From assembly GCA_022578965.1 (NCBI GenBank), contig MU400734.1, positions 1 through 63,354 of the forward strand: DNA of 63,354 nt. The letters run 5' to 3'. This DNA comes from Xylaria sp. FL1777 (lineage: Eukaryota > Ascomycota > Sordariomycetes > Xylariales > Xylariaceae). Each line of letters opens with the position of its first letter. The first letter of the stretch is position 1. A model generated the notes under the pieces. That model worked only from the letters and a program-made list of their open reading frames with translations, did no database searches and was not told where the DNA came from. Shown piece by piece: positions 10,505 to 22,631 of the stretch. The position numbers and the translations under genes were made by a program.

Positions 10505-11480
10505 TCAACCTCTGCTCTTCGTGTTTAGGATAAGCGCGACGATCAGACTGAAAAGTGAACGTTAGTAAGACCAAAGGGTGAAGAGGTGTAACGGTTATCG
10601 ACAAGGTGGTACCATACCCATAGAGACCCAATACTTCGCCGAAAATTAGAATCAGTACCATGCCAACAAATACCCTCGACTGTTCCATGTACGCTCGCAC
10701 ACCCTTGTCACCTACGACGCCGATACAGTATCCAGCCGCAAGACCAGTCATACCAACCGCGATACCGCAGCCAAGATGCATAAAGCCACTATCATTACCA
10801 CACGTATTAGTTCTTTCTCGATTACCTTCAGGAAATGGGAACGGAATAATACAGCTACAGTATTGTAGATAACTGGGAAAAGGTTGTCTGAGAGAAAGTT
10901 CGAGGGGGGTTAGTGACGTACTTGAACAAGCTGTATGCGCTTCCTTCATTTCTATTCGGAGGTCGCATGTCTTCAGCGATCAGGACAGCAATGACGAGCG
11001 AATAGACGGCGATGATGCCGGACATGACGACGGGAATCAGACACTATAACCCATCAAGTCCGGACATGATTAGCACTCGAGTCGGATGTTGATACCGTAT
11101 TCCAATGTCCACGCATTTGAAGCTGACGAACCTTCATAATCAGATCCGGTCGAAATGTTCCCACGCCTGCAATTCCTATTCCAGACTTCGCTGTTCCGTA
11201 TGCGGCTCCGACACCTATGTGATCATCTTAGTATATCCATTCGTCAATCTCGTAAAGACGTGACGACATCGCGAAACTCTGATATGCTGGGGTAAAAGGT
11301 GGAAGGGAGTCCATACTGCCGAATATCATAGCGGCTGCGATACCGCCCTACAAACCATACTGTCAGCACCTAGCTTAAGATAACTCGTCTGTGTAGATGA
11401 GGCGACAGCATGCAGGTCGAGAGGGACAGTATTACCATGCCTATGAAAGGCGCGAACTTAGGCGCGAGCTCCGACTCCAT
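10505..11480 (-). CDS. VMA11: V-ATPase proteolipid subunit c' (Vma11), six exons
   Basis: Exons on the minus strand are 11480-11436, 11347-11317, 11214-11132, 11043-10922, 10788-10618 and 10547-10505, 495 coding bases giving 164 residues, the same length as yeast Vma11. Four hydrophobic helices are visible. After [15 protein letters not shown] comes a [15 protein letters not shown] segment, then [19 protein letters not shown], then [12 protein letters not shown], and finally [18 protein letters not shown]. The proton-carrying Glu falls at residue 145. [17 protein letters not shown] and the GVRAYM loop resemble c' (Vma11) rather than c (Vma3). The subunit sits in the Vo ring and moves protons across vacuolar and other endomembranes. 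The last intron has a textbook TACTAAC branch site. One exon is only 31 bp. Shadows in other frames were ignored. Confidence 0.95.
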
Positions 11481-13535
11481 CTTTGTCGGTGTGCAATGAA
11501 TTGAAGGGGATAGAGGTAACTAGATAAACGGTCGATCGGGAGTAGGTGGTACGGAACGTCCTCGTTAAGTATGGGTCGGTATTGGTCGGTATTGGTCGGT
11601 ATCGTTCAGACTTGTTGAATCCTCGTCCACTTGTAGATGATGGATTGGGATGTTCGAAACTTGACGACTGCCTTGCAGGGGTCATGAGGAGCTACCGTGC
11701 AGTTAGGGAAGTACCTTGGAGAACGAACTCACGTGACATCAATGGTTACATAAGCAGATATGCATGATGCATGCCCTTTGCAATCTTTCTTAGCATGTAG
11801 CGGCTCATCTATCATCTATCATGTCTATCACGTATGTAGCGGAGACCTGTACATGACAAATGAAGCTCGAATACTACATAGGTACATGGTGCACCTACCA
11901 ACATTGAAGCCGGGATACCTACTACATGTACTTTCCTCAAGAACCGCCTTAGTTACCTAAGTACATAGACTTTGCTCCAGTCAGTCATTCATCTAAAGAT
12001 TTTGCAGAGACACAACCCAACCCCTTAAACCTAATGCAGAACTCCACTTTGCGTCAAGGGTGAGACGGTAGGTACGGTAGATTACCTAGGTAGGTAGCTA
12101 TACATACCTAGGTAAGTATGTATACGCAGTACTCTATCTACCAACACTAGAGCCCCATTGTTGTCGTAGGATTATCACTATGACCAAGCCATGGGATCAT
12201 TCACGATACGCAGATATATATTTCCACAGATGAAAGCGGGCTGTGAGGTGTGAAGACCGGGGATGGCCCAATGTTGTGTATTCCAGAACCCAAGAGCTGC
12301 AGATTCATGAAACAACAAGTTTACATTCGAAAACCGAATACATAACCCAGTCAGTAATTCGTACGTACATTGTATAAATAACTCCGAATACCCGAATAGG
12401 CAGGAGACAGCACCTTTTCCTTCTTTTTTTTCTCTTCCTCTAAGTTCCTACATGTCGGGATTGTATGCTAGGTACTAATTAATTCTTCTCTGCTACTTAT
12501 AAGTAGAAAGAGAACGTGCTATATCGTCAAGTTTGCATGCGATCTACATACATATAAATACGTACTTATCTGTACTTACTTATCTGTCGATAGATGGAAG
12601 GCTTAAAGCTGGGGAGAGGGGATGCAGATACAGGTTAAATCTACAGTCAGAGCGCTAAAGACCACTAAAAGCAGTCGCTAGAAATTGCACATAAAATAAA
12701 CCAATCATCTAGCATTTAGGCTAGTCTCGGCTTTAATCGGAAAGGTACACCCAGAGAACCTCGACGCTAGATGACGCTTCCCGACCGTTTCTTTAAAAAC
12801 TATGGCGACGCTAGTCCCATCTCAACCATCTATCAGCCTGAAGGCCGGAGGTGCCACTACCAAACCCGCTCCATGTTATTTACAACCTACCTAAGGTTAA
12901 GTACCTAACCTAACCGACTGAGGCACGCCAACCAAAAAGCCTATCTCCACCGTCCGCATCTGCCTCCTCCTTACAAAGTAGGAATCGAATCAACGTCTCC
13001 TCGCGATCTCGTGAGCAACACCTAGCTCCGTCGGCTATTCCGGGAGGGGACAAGCCATTCATTCCTACAGTCTGTCTTCCCACTACGCCCTCGAGCAGGA
13101 ATTGGTGGTAGTTTGAAGAGAGCAATAACGCCAACGACGAACACATCCTGTATCGTGCGCTTCGACAACAATCACCTATCGTGGCCATATCGACTGATTC
13201 TGCGTTCTACCTCACTCTCCTTTCCAAAGACGAGAGCCGTCAGCCTTGGTCTAGGCTTGCGGCCGCCCAGGCTTCGCACCAGTGAGTCGGACATTCTTAT
13301 CCGTTTTCCAAACCGCCAACCGGCCATCTTAGAGGATAGTGCAGCAATCATCTGATCTGCCTCTGCCTCTTGCCCGGTTCAATCCGGTTTGGAATTTAAG
13401 CCACGGATGGCGTTTCTTGTTTCGTGTAGTGTAACGTTTTGTTCTGCTGTCAGCCTCATAGAGCATCTGTTGCTCTCCGTTGCGGCCATGCTGAGGCTAT
13501 CTAGCTAACTACCGACCACTCCATAGGACAGCAAC
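11481..13535. other. divergent promoter region between VMA11 and ROM2
   Basis: Two kb without a supported gene separate the two divergently transcribed genes. Three tandem copies of ggtcggtatt lie near 11,574-11,602, about 95-120 bp upstream of the VMA11 ATG. Palindromic CCTAGGTA words cluster near 12,085-12,120. The stretch 12,900-13,500 has coding-like composition and probably includes the ROM2 5' UTR. Confidence 0.5.
11574..11602. repeat. 10-bp unit ggtcggtatt repeated three times
   Basis: Three head-to-tail copies lie in the proximal promoter of VMA11. They could be repeated binding sites or a simple slippage repeat; no factor is implied. Confidence 0.7.
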
Positions 13536-16500
13536 ATGGCTGATTACCAGTACGATCAACGTCGATACGGTCCACCATCTGGCAACCAACGAGATGCCGC
13601 TTTCTCCAGCATATTCGGGGCTCAACCCCCTCCCGGTCGTACAGGGACTGGATCCGCCTCACCCTCGAATAACATGATGCCGCAGAGCGAAAGAACACAC
13701 ACAATGTCTTCCATATCCAATGGCCCTCCATCCGACATGCAACAACGAGCACCTCCCCGCCCCCAACGTGCCGGTGGCTATGAAGAAGTTGCATCTCATC
13801 GAACTCGAACCATGGATGCGAGTATGGCTAATGGGTACTACCAAAGTCAAAGGAATCCGTCAGGGGGATATCCTCCTCCACCCATGCGAGGAGATCCATA
13901 TGCGCGACAACAACCAGGACCAGGCCCGAGACCATATCCTGGCCCTCCACCCCAGGGTTCGGCTCGGTACGATTCGAGAGGGCCGCCTCCGCAACAACAC
14001 TATCTCCCACGAAATCCAGCGCCTCCCAGGTATTATCAGGGTGGTCCGGGGCCAGGACCTGCTCTTCGAGATGACCCATACCGCTCACAGTCTCTTGCAA
14101 CCACTCCACGCCAACCCATGTATCAACCTCCGCCGAATTCATATCAGACACCTCAACAGTTTCGACATCCCTCGAACCAAATCCCCAACCCTATGTCGCG
14201 AACCACTGCTCAAGGTCGAGTTGTACCCGAACGCCACGATGACAGATCCATGTCCATGACTGGATATCCTCCGGAGCGCGATGCGCATCAAACAATGAGC
14301 GGTCGTGTCATTCCAAACCGAATGAGGGCGCCATCGAACGAGATGCCATCCATGAACACAAACCCCCATATGAACGGGTATAATGGGTATTCCCATGCTC
14401 CGGGTTCCGCTACGAGGACGATGAGCATGGCCTCGTCTACTACTGTCAATGACCATAGCCGCACTATGTCTATGGCTAGCACCATTGTACCCGAAACTTC
14501 AGAGCAAGCTCGACAGCAACTTGTTCATCGGTCTTCGAATACCAAGTCTCTCGAGGGCGAACGGCCTCCGACCGCGAAGATTCGATCTCCCATCGTTTAT
14601 CCCGCCCTGCTATCTCGGGTCGCCGAATGTTTCCGCCAGAAGATAATAGTTGGGGAACGTACCAAGAACGAACTGACGTACAAGAATGCCTTTAGCGGCT
14701 CGGAAGCCGTGGATGTGCTCTCATACATTATTAGGACCACAGACAGAAACTTAGCCCTGTTATTAGGTCGAGCGCTTGATGCGCAAAAGTTTTTCCACGA
14801 CGTCACATACGAACATAGGTTACGAGACTCGGCCTCGGAGATGTACCAGTTTAGGGAAACCCTCATGGACGAGCCAGAAGACAAACCAACTGTCAACGGC
14901 GTATTTGTCTTACTCTCCGAATGCTATTCACCCACCTGCACGAGAGATCAGTTGTGTTACTCTATCGCCTGCCCACGGAGATTAGAACAAGTCTCCCGTC
15001 TCAATCTTAAGCCACAAGTCGGCTTGAAGAAGGATCAAGATGCTGTCCTCAACGACGACGCCGACCAGACTGATGAGCAGAAGCTTTGGATCAATACCGT
15101 CCCCAAGGAGATTGCCGAAAGTGTTAGCGACAGGGAAAAGAAACGGCAGGAAGTCATCTCTGAAATATGTTATACTGAAAGGGATTTCGTCAAAGATTTA
15201 GAATATTTACGAGACTTCTGGATTCTACCTCTACGATCAAAGGGATCGCCTATACCCGCGGCAAGAAGAGAGCGTGTCGTTCAACTTATTTTCAGCAACG
15301 TCATCGACCATCCAAGCATTCACTCCGTGAGTTCTCGGTTTGCCAGGGCGTTGACAGAACGACAACAAAGGCATCCGATTGTGAAGAACCTTGGTGACAT
15401 TTTTCTCGAAATTGCGCCTCAGTTTGAACCATTCATTCTATATGGTTCTAAGCAGCTGGAAGCCAAATTTGAGTTTGAGAACGAACGATCCAACAATCCG
15501 TACTTCTCAAAATTTGTCGATGAGATTGAGCGGAGGAAGGAATCAAGAAAACTGGAACTGAATGGTTATCTGACAAAGCCTACTACCAGATTAGCTCGTT
15601 ACCCTCTGCTATTGGAAAATGTATTGAAGTATACCGAGGATGGAAATCCAGACAAGGAAGATATTCCGAAGGTCTTGGTGATGATCAGGGATCTTCTGAG
15701 TCGGGTCAATGCCGAGTCTGGCAAAGCTGAGAACCGATTTAACCTGCGTCGTCTACATGAGCAACTCAAATTCCGTCCTGCCGATAAAGTCGACTTGAAA
15801 CTAACGGAAGATGGGCGCGAATTGGTTTTCAAGACGCAATTCAAGAAAGGGCCGACAGATCCTACCGATATAACAGCCTTTTTATTCGACCACGCCGTTT
15901 TGCTTGTAAGGATCAAACAACAAGGCAAGACGGAGGAAGTGAAGACTTATCGAAGGGCAAGTTCTGACATCACTATTTCTCCGAATCTAGCACTAATCAT
16001 AAAATTCCATTAGCCTATACCATTAGAACTACTGTCTATTAAAGAGATGGAAGATGTCATCCCTCAGTCTGGCGTAAAACGAGCCTCGTCGAATTTGCCA
16101 TTCCGTGGAGGTAACACAGACAAGAAGACATCAGAAGGCTGGCCCATTACTTTCCGTCATCTTGGCAGAAATTACTACGAACAAGTATTGTACGCTTCGA
16201 ATCAATCCGCTCGGCAGAAATGGCTCGAATTCATTGATGCAGCTCAACAGCGGCTCCGAGCACGAGCTGATTTCTTCAACGTCAACATCCTATGTCAAAA
16301 CTTCTTTCAAGCCGGCAATCTTGTAAACTCCGTCACACCCTACGGTAAGCAACAGCATGTATTCGATTAACATGGTTATACGCTGACTCAACCAGATGGT
16401 GGCCGTAAATTGATATATGGGACTGATCACGGCATCTACGTCTCCGATCGGAAAGCTAAGGAGAGTCAACCTAGACGTGTTATCGAGGCGCAACACGTTA

Positions 16501-17402
16501 CTCAAGTGGACGTTCTAGAAGAATACGGTCTCCTACTAGTTCTGTCTAACAAATCACTTCTATCTTACCCTCTTGCAGCATTAGATCCGAATGAACCAAC
16601 ATTAGCAAAACGTCCAAAGAAGATCCAGAGCAACTGTAACTTCTTTACGACAGGTATCTGTTTAGGACGACATTTGGTGTGTTGCGCGAAACCAAGTGCA
16701 CTGTCAACCACGATCAAGGTTTACGAGCCCAATGACTCTATGAGCAAGGGCAAGAAACAGAAGGGACTCGGCAAGATGTTCAATACGGGACAGGATGAAC
16801 TTAAGGCGTTCAAAGAGTTCTACATTCCCACGGAGGCCTCATCCATCCACTTCCTCAAGAGCAAGCTTTGTGTAGCCTGTGCGAGAGGCTTCGAGGTAGT
16901 CTCGCTTGAAACGCTAGAAACACAGTCACTCCTCGACCAAGCCGATACATCCCTAGACTTTGTTGCGAGAAAGGAAGGTACTAAGCCGATTCATATTGAA
17001 CGTCTGAATGGGGAATTCCTGTTGAACTACACCGACTTTTCCTTTTTCGTCAATCGAAACGGCTGGAGGGCGAGACCAGAATGGAGAATTGATTGGGAGG
17101 GAACACCACAGTCTTTTGCTTTGTCCTATCCTTGGATCTTAGCCTTTGAGCCAAATTTCATTGAGCTAAGGAACATTGAGAACGGGGCTATACATATTGT
17201 TCCTCACAAGAACATTAGGATGCTACACAGTAGCACACACGAGGTAAGACGACTACCCACACACACGTGCGCGCACATTTCTTCCGGATACTAATTTATT
17301 CAGATATTATTTGCATATGAAGATGAAGTTGGCCACGATGTGGTTGCTGCCATCGATTTCTGGAAGAGCAACCGAAAATCCGAGATGCCAACTCTACAGT
17401 GA
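13536..17402 (+). CDS. ROM2: Rho1 guanine nucleotide exchange factor, Rom2-type, four exons
   Basis: Exons 13536-15956, 16014-16344, 16396-17243 and 17304-17402 join in phase to 1,232 residues, the usual size of the family. An N-terminal ~350-residue region is Pro/Gln/Ser-rich and disordered. A DEP domain follows at ~350-435 (LLSRVAECFRQKI, AFSGSEAVDVLSYII), then a Dbl-homology RhoGEF domain at ~530-730 (REKKRQEVISEICYTERDFV, LTKPTTRLARYPLLLENVL), a PH domain at ~735-910 and a C-terminal CNH (citron) domain from ~917 (GRKLIYGTDHGIYVSD). In yeast this protein activates Rho1 at the plasma membrane in the cell-wall-integrity pathway. Intron 1 (15957-16013) starts with GC (agg|gcaagt) instead of GT, has CACTAAT as branch site, and must be removed because the frame otherwise meets a stop at 16011. 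The other introns are GT-AG. Confidence 0.95.
15957..16013 (+). other. GC-AG intron in ROM2
   Basis: The donor reads AGG|GCAAGT and the acceptor ccattag. Without splicing, the frame ends in a stop at the intron's last codon. With splicing, the PH-domain sequence continues (YRR|PIPLELLSIKEMED). A GC donor with otherwise perfect match to the consensus is the usual form of this minor class. Confidence 0.85.
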
Positions 17403-20400
17403 ATAAACCAGCCTTATATTTCCGGTTGAATCGCAGGGGTAGTCTTCGGGCTAGTATATTAATGCTCACGCATTGGCCATAAGTCTGAGGCTCTTGGCTC
17501 TGAATCGATATCTTGTAAGACCAGGAATACTGGATAATCATACCATCTCAACAGCATGGCAAGCGCACTTCTTGGTTGTCAATCTTGCTGGCATAGACTT
17601 CTCATTCTAACAGTTGCATTTCGAGCACGATTAATCTTTTTTTTTTGCAAGAATTTTATCGTCTTTGATAGCGAGTGCACATGGTTTGGCACTTGAAAGA
17701 CCTAAGGTTCCCAGATGGGTAAATTCCTCGCCTAGGCCTTGATTTAGTAAGGGCCTAAACCACTCGAAACGGAAACGGCAGTATTCCAGAGAAGTGTACC
17801 ATTCAGACGGCGACGTCGAGATAAGGGCGGTCAGGTTAAGTCGATCCCGCAGCTGGCTGTGTGAAGAAAAGCAGATGTGGAAGAACACGAGCAAGAAGAA
17901 AGGGAGGAAGGTACAGGAGGAAGGTACAGGAGGAAAGGAAACGGAGGGGACGGGATTTGTCTAGACTTTGTATGAACTGCTATCGTAATCAAGAGAACCC
18001 TGAGAGCGTTGTAAACAGCAATTTAATAATAGGTGACTGGCTGCCTGAGTCTGTACATCTGTCTGTCCTGTTCTACCTGATTTCTTCACCCCGCGTACTT
18101 GTTAACATGATTTCTTGGATATCAACTGAATACAGGGTTCATGCTGTCTATCTGTCTCTACGTAGGGACAGAAGCTCCGGGTCACCGCCGCCGAACGTAG
18201 GTACGGTGCGGAGCTTAAATTAGAGTTCAGTTAAGGCAGCCCCAAATGAAGAAGTGGGTATGGTTAGGTACAGAATCATCATCTCTATCATATGAAAACC
18301 TGAAGGTTTGCGGCAAATCTAGGTACGTGGCAAGATGGAGTGAAGCTTACCTAATTTCTGCCTGATGTTACGTGAGTAGTATAATAGGGTTGAACCTTAT
18401 TAGCGCTGTCACTAATCCTACCAAGAATGATCAAGTTGTTGTTATTCTATGCTTATTTCGGAGGTTGTTGATGATTTCCCGTGTGGCAAGGCATGTGTAC
18501 ATGAGTAGAGCTGAGGAAAATGACTAGTGATAAGGAGAGTTGTTGCTCGAGTTCAATCACCACTTGGGTAGCTGAGTAAATAACTAACTGGTCAACGTCG
18601 GCTTATGGACACCACCTTCAGCACTCTTCAACAATCAGTCCATCTTACACAAAATCTATAGACTACGGAGAGCCGGACCAGCAACCTGCTTCCCTTGTCA
18701 TTTCTTCTCTTCTTTTCTCGGTGGCTATGCATCCTCATATCCCATTAACATTCTATGGGTAGGAGAATAATAGACAAGTACAGGGTCTACTAGTCTATAC
18801 CCAAGAGATGAGATTAAATCTGCATTGGAAAACTCTACTGTGCATGTGTACATTATGGCTATGACTCGGGTGCCGATGATTAAATGTGATTATCAATTAT
18901 CAAGCAGTGGCGTGCATGTTGCGTTGACATGATGCGTTCTGCAATCTACATTGATCATTGCCCGAGGCAATTCTAGCGGTCGTTGCCAAAGATATGAAGT
19001 GCATCGAACCGTGGCCTACGTATACTGAAGGAGTCAAGAGTGCCTAAGTCGACATAGAAGACTCATGGGAGATATGAGTCGATTTTTTGTTATTGCCATG
19101 CTTTTAAAGGTCGGCAAGCTTATACCTGACTAGGGATCCTAGTCCTATTTAGAGTTCCGCCCCGTTGATGAAGAGATGAACTTCAATTATCGGGACCAGT
19201 CTGGGATTGTCTTGCTTGAATAGAGATAGGTGAACAGCATAGAAAAGCGCTTCTGTTCCCTAGTTCTTACACCGGACAGGAAGAAGGGGGGCGGCTACGT
19301 AGCTAGGATTTTGGGAAGATGATGCCGAGGTACACTCTGATTACGACAAGGAATATAAATAGTAAAGCTGGATATATAGAACAGGTAAGTACGGCTTTGG
19401 TGTTTCTCGATAAGTTTTCCTATGTAATGGGCTCCTCATACCATTACTATCATGCTTGATTATTGGGTAGTTTAATCTATATTGACATCATTTGTCTCCT
19501 CTATCGCTGGTTCACTAGACAAGATATTCATATGCACTTAGTACATCGTCAAGGTCCATTCATTACGTACCTATCTGCCAAACTAGTTGATGTGTATCGC
19601 CGACTTACACCCTGATGGAGCGAGCCGATGACAATATTTTCATATAACTCACCTCCTCTTTCCTTCATGAGTAATCATTTATTCTATGAAGAATTCGTAT
19701 AAATCTCCTTCGTAGTATGAAAATAAATGTCCATCTCTAATCAGTCATTGTTCTGTTTGAAATCGAGACCACCAATCTCCTCGCCACCTTCTCTACCCAG
19801 ACTCGACGGAATCTATATATATCGGGAGGCGAGTTAACGAACTATGTGCTGTGAGCCTCTTCAAAGAATACCACAGGTAAATGCTGCGGAGTGACATCTT
19901 GAGAATTCACGACGGAATGTTTTGCTACTGTGCCAACTTTTACGTGAGTGATCTATTATCTATCTTTCTTCTGTCTCCTGTCTCCTGTCTTCCGTCAAAA
20001 CTGTCTTTTCTGGGGGTGGGGCTGAGACATTCATGTATGAGGAGGGTTTACTATTGTGCTTTCATATCATCTCTATGACGGCCATTACGAGAAGCGATTG
20101 AATAAATAGACTAACATCGGGAACAGGGTGCCGTTCACTGTCAAAACAAAGTAACGAGATTCGGAGACCGGTGTAAATTATGTCTGGTACGGTTTTACAC
20201 TTCCCTCTCCTTGCTCTCGCTTTACAATCGCTTTTATTCCACATCGTTTTCATACGCACACGTCTGTCTCACCAGCCTATGGAAGTACTTCTAGCGCCGC
20301 AGCGATATGACCGGACACTAGCTATTCTCTTACAGCGAAGTTCTAAGATAATACGACTCACGATGAGAAAAGGTCATGAACGAAGGTTCGTCTGTAGTAG

Positions 20401-21502
20401 ACGAGCTTCACTTCCATCGTCCCCCGAAATACCACATCAACAACGTGATCAGCAACGAAAGGTCTTGCCGATACCGGACTAGTAAGGATAGGTAGTAGCA
20501 TGAGTCAGGATTGTGCGGTGGAGAGTGGAACTGGCAATGGTGATGATAACGGGTCTTCTCGCCGGGGCTCTGATCAGGCAGGATAATGATTCATCTATTA
20601 CGCATTCTCGGGCGAGAATGACGGTTATGGCCGAGATTGAAGTCCTCTACCTTGAGATTATGTAAGAGCGGACTCGTGACATACCGGGAACAAAATTGTC
20701 CTAAATGGTGGATATTTGAAAACAATGGGAAGAGCGAGGTTCGTATAATTACGGGGACGGGTTAGGGAAGTGGAATATCATATTGTTATACAGTAGGCGG
20801 ATATGATTTCGAAGGATCTAGACCGAGAATATACATGGCCAGTTCACGACAAGAATACACAGCACTTTGTAACAGCTATTCTGTTTGGAAATCAGCAGTT
20901 GATTGAGGCCGAGTGGCTGAGGCGGTTCGATGTGAGGAGTTAGAACGTAGATACCTAGGCTTAGTAAACCTGCATATTAAATGTACGTGGCTGAATCCTT
21001 ACATCAGACGATAGATCCACTCTTGCTATTGCAGGAACAATACAGTTATAATGACGTACTTACGCATAATCCTATCATCTTCTACCTGTGATCCGGCATC
21101 TGATGGTATTCTGACCCCCCGGAAGAGGACGATATATTGAACAGGCCACTTCTTGTGCATCTGAGACCTCCCTTTGACCGACACAGGGCGTAGCGTAATT
21201 ACGAGACATTAGCGCAAGAGCATCGGATGTTTTCGACGCGAAGAAAAAGTCTATGTAATTGGTATCATGCAACCATGTAGTCAAGGCTAATTCGTACAAC
21301 TCCAGCCTTCCCCCCACCCATCTCATCAATCCATCCGTCCTTTTCAACTTTCTTCAAATTACATCCATTGGTATCATAGAGGGGTATCGAAATAATTTTG
21401 CTTAGTAAAAGAGTCAAGGAGAAGCCTTATCTTCGGCATTTCAATGAACGACGCTAGGGCTGATTTGTGCATTTTCGTTCTCATGGTGTATGGCAGGATC
21501 GT
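17403..21502. other. 4.1 kb intergenic region
   Basis: No gene could be supported. The region 20,170-20,660 has more coding-like composition and several 60-100 codon open frames on both strands, but none has a credible ATG plus family features, and the longest plus-strand frame lacks recognisable motifs. A short unannotated spliced gene there cannot be excluded. A tRNA A-box-like word near 20,906 was examined and rejected. Confidence 0.4.
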
Positions 21503-22400
21503 TTATTTCTTGCCATTGAGATGCCAGTCGAAGATCTTGCCAAAGGTCTCCTTGCCGGTACCCTCGATGGTGTCACCGTGGCAAGGGATCAGAGTAGTCC
21601 ATTCCCAGGCATAAATGCGCTTTACACTCTCGTTGAAGCCGGCGCGGTCCTTAGCACCGTTGCTGATGGCGTACCATAAGAGACGCTTGTGACCCTTGGC
21701 AGGTCCGACGGTGGTGTTGAGGGCGTAGAAGATCTTCTTGAGAAGACCGCCTCCCTTCTTCTCGGCCTCGGGCGCCTTGGAATACTGCTCGGTGGGAGGA
21801 AGGTTGAACATCAAGTCTGCTTCGATCAGGACCTTCTCCGGCTTATAGAAGAGGACGATTTCTTTGTTCGGGTGGGCGTTCACCAACTCGACCTCGAAGT
21901 CGGCAGCAAACTCGTCGCTGATGGCGGCGGAGTGAGCATTCTTCTCATCGTAAAGGAAGTCGAATTCCTCTTTGCCGATCATGGGATCGTTTGTAATCGC
22001 CTTACGTCTCTCGGGAAGACCCTTAGGACCTATCAACTTGGCAGCAGGGTATTCGGTCTTCCATTGGGTCAAGAAGATGTGATGTTCGAGATCGCCAGCA
22101 ATGAGGTAACTGACGTTGCCACCCAACTCGGTGATCTTGGCCTTAACCTCGTCTGTCAAGGCGACAGGAGAGAAGACGGCGATGGCACCGGAGGTCAGCT
22201 TAACTATCGCGTTGCTTGTTAGCCAACGATGTGAACACTAAGCGCAGTAGGTAGGTGGATCACATACTGATAGTAGCACGGCCACCAATTGGGATCTTCT
22301 CGAATCGCAAGAAAGGCACGGAAACAGTAACGACATTGGGGGTGACATTGCGGATCACCTGAACCGATGAAGGGTTCTTCGGGATGAGCTTGTCAGACAT
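21503..22400 (-). CDS. DUF4336 domain protein, two exons
   Basis: Exon 1 is 22400-22268, intron 22267-22204 (gtatgt...gcgatag), exon 2 is 22203-21503, giving 277 residues from MSDKLIPKNPSSVQ. The body reads as a DUF4336 family protein: GGRATI and LTSGAIAVFSPVALT, then ELGGNVSYLIAGDLEHHIFL, a glycine and proline rich middle, and ESVKRIYAWEWTTLIPCHGD. The family resembles the metallo-beta-lactamase fold (cf. H-H and C-H-G-D positions), but its substrate is not established. An in-frame ATG at 22631 would add 77 residues rich in Arg, Ser, Thr and Pro with no acidic residue in the first 30 or so, which looks like a mitochondrial presequence. So either the long (354) or the short form may be made. 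Confidence 0.9.
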
Positions 22401-22631
22401 GGTGACGGTGCGTCGCTGAATTTGGGGGAGGGCTGGAGGAGTAGAAGTGGAAGTGGAAGCGTTGACTCTCGGCGGCTTCGACGCAGGGGTGAAGAGAGGT
22501 CTTCTGGGTATTATTATTTCTCGGAAGAGGGATGGATGATAGAGGAGTTGGGGAAGGGGGCAGGGGGAGCTTAAGAATGGTTTCTTGGTGACAGTGAACT
22601 GCCTTGGCGCCAATGCGGCGCCTCTCGACAT
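22401..22631 (-). CDS. in-frame N-terminal extension of the DUF4336 gene
   Basis: Open and in frame with the downstream start at 22400. It begins MSRGAALAPRQFTVTKKP and ends RRTVT directly before MSDK. The basic, hydroxylated, almost acid-free composition suits a cleavable mitochondrial targeting peptide. It could equally be 5' UTR that happens to be open. Confidence 0.5.

Noticed and set aside
10660..10872. Plus-strand 70-codon frame over VMA11
   Set aside because: Antisense to a well-supported VMA11 exon.
13720..14485. Long frames on both strands inside the first ROM2 exon
   Set aside because: Shadows of the Pro/Gln-rich ROM2 N-terminus caused by repetitive codon use.
20906..20932. tRNA-like words (gaggccgagtggctgaggcg then ggttcgat)
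   Set aside because: An A-box-like word is directly followed by a B-box-like word with no room for the anticodon arm, and no acceptor stem pairs.
21689..22222. 177-codon plus-strand frame
   Set aside because: Antisense shadow of the DUF4336 gene; no independent start context or family.
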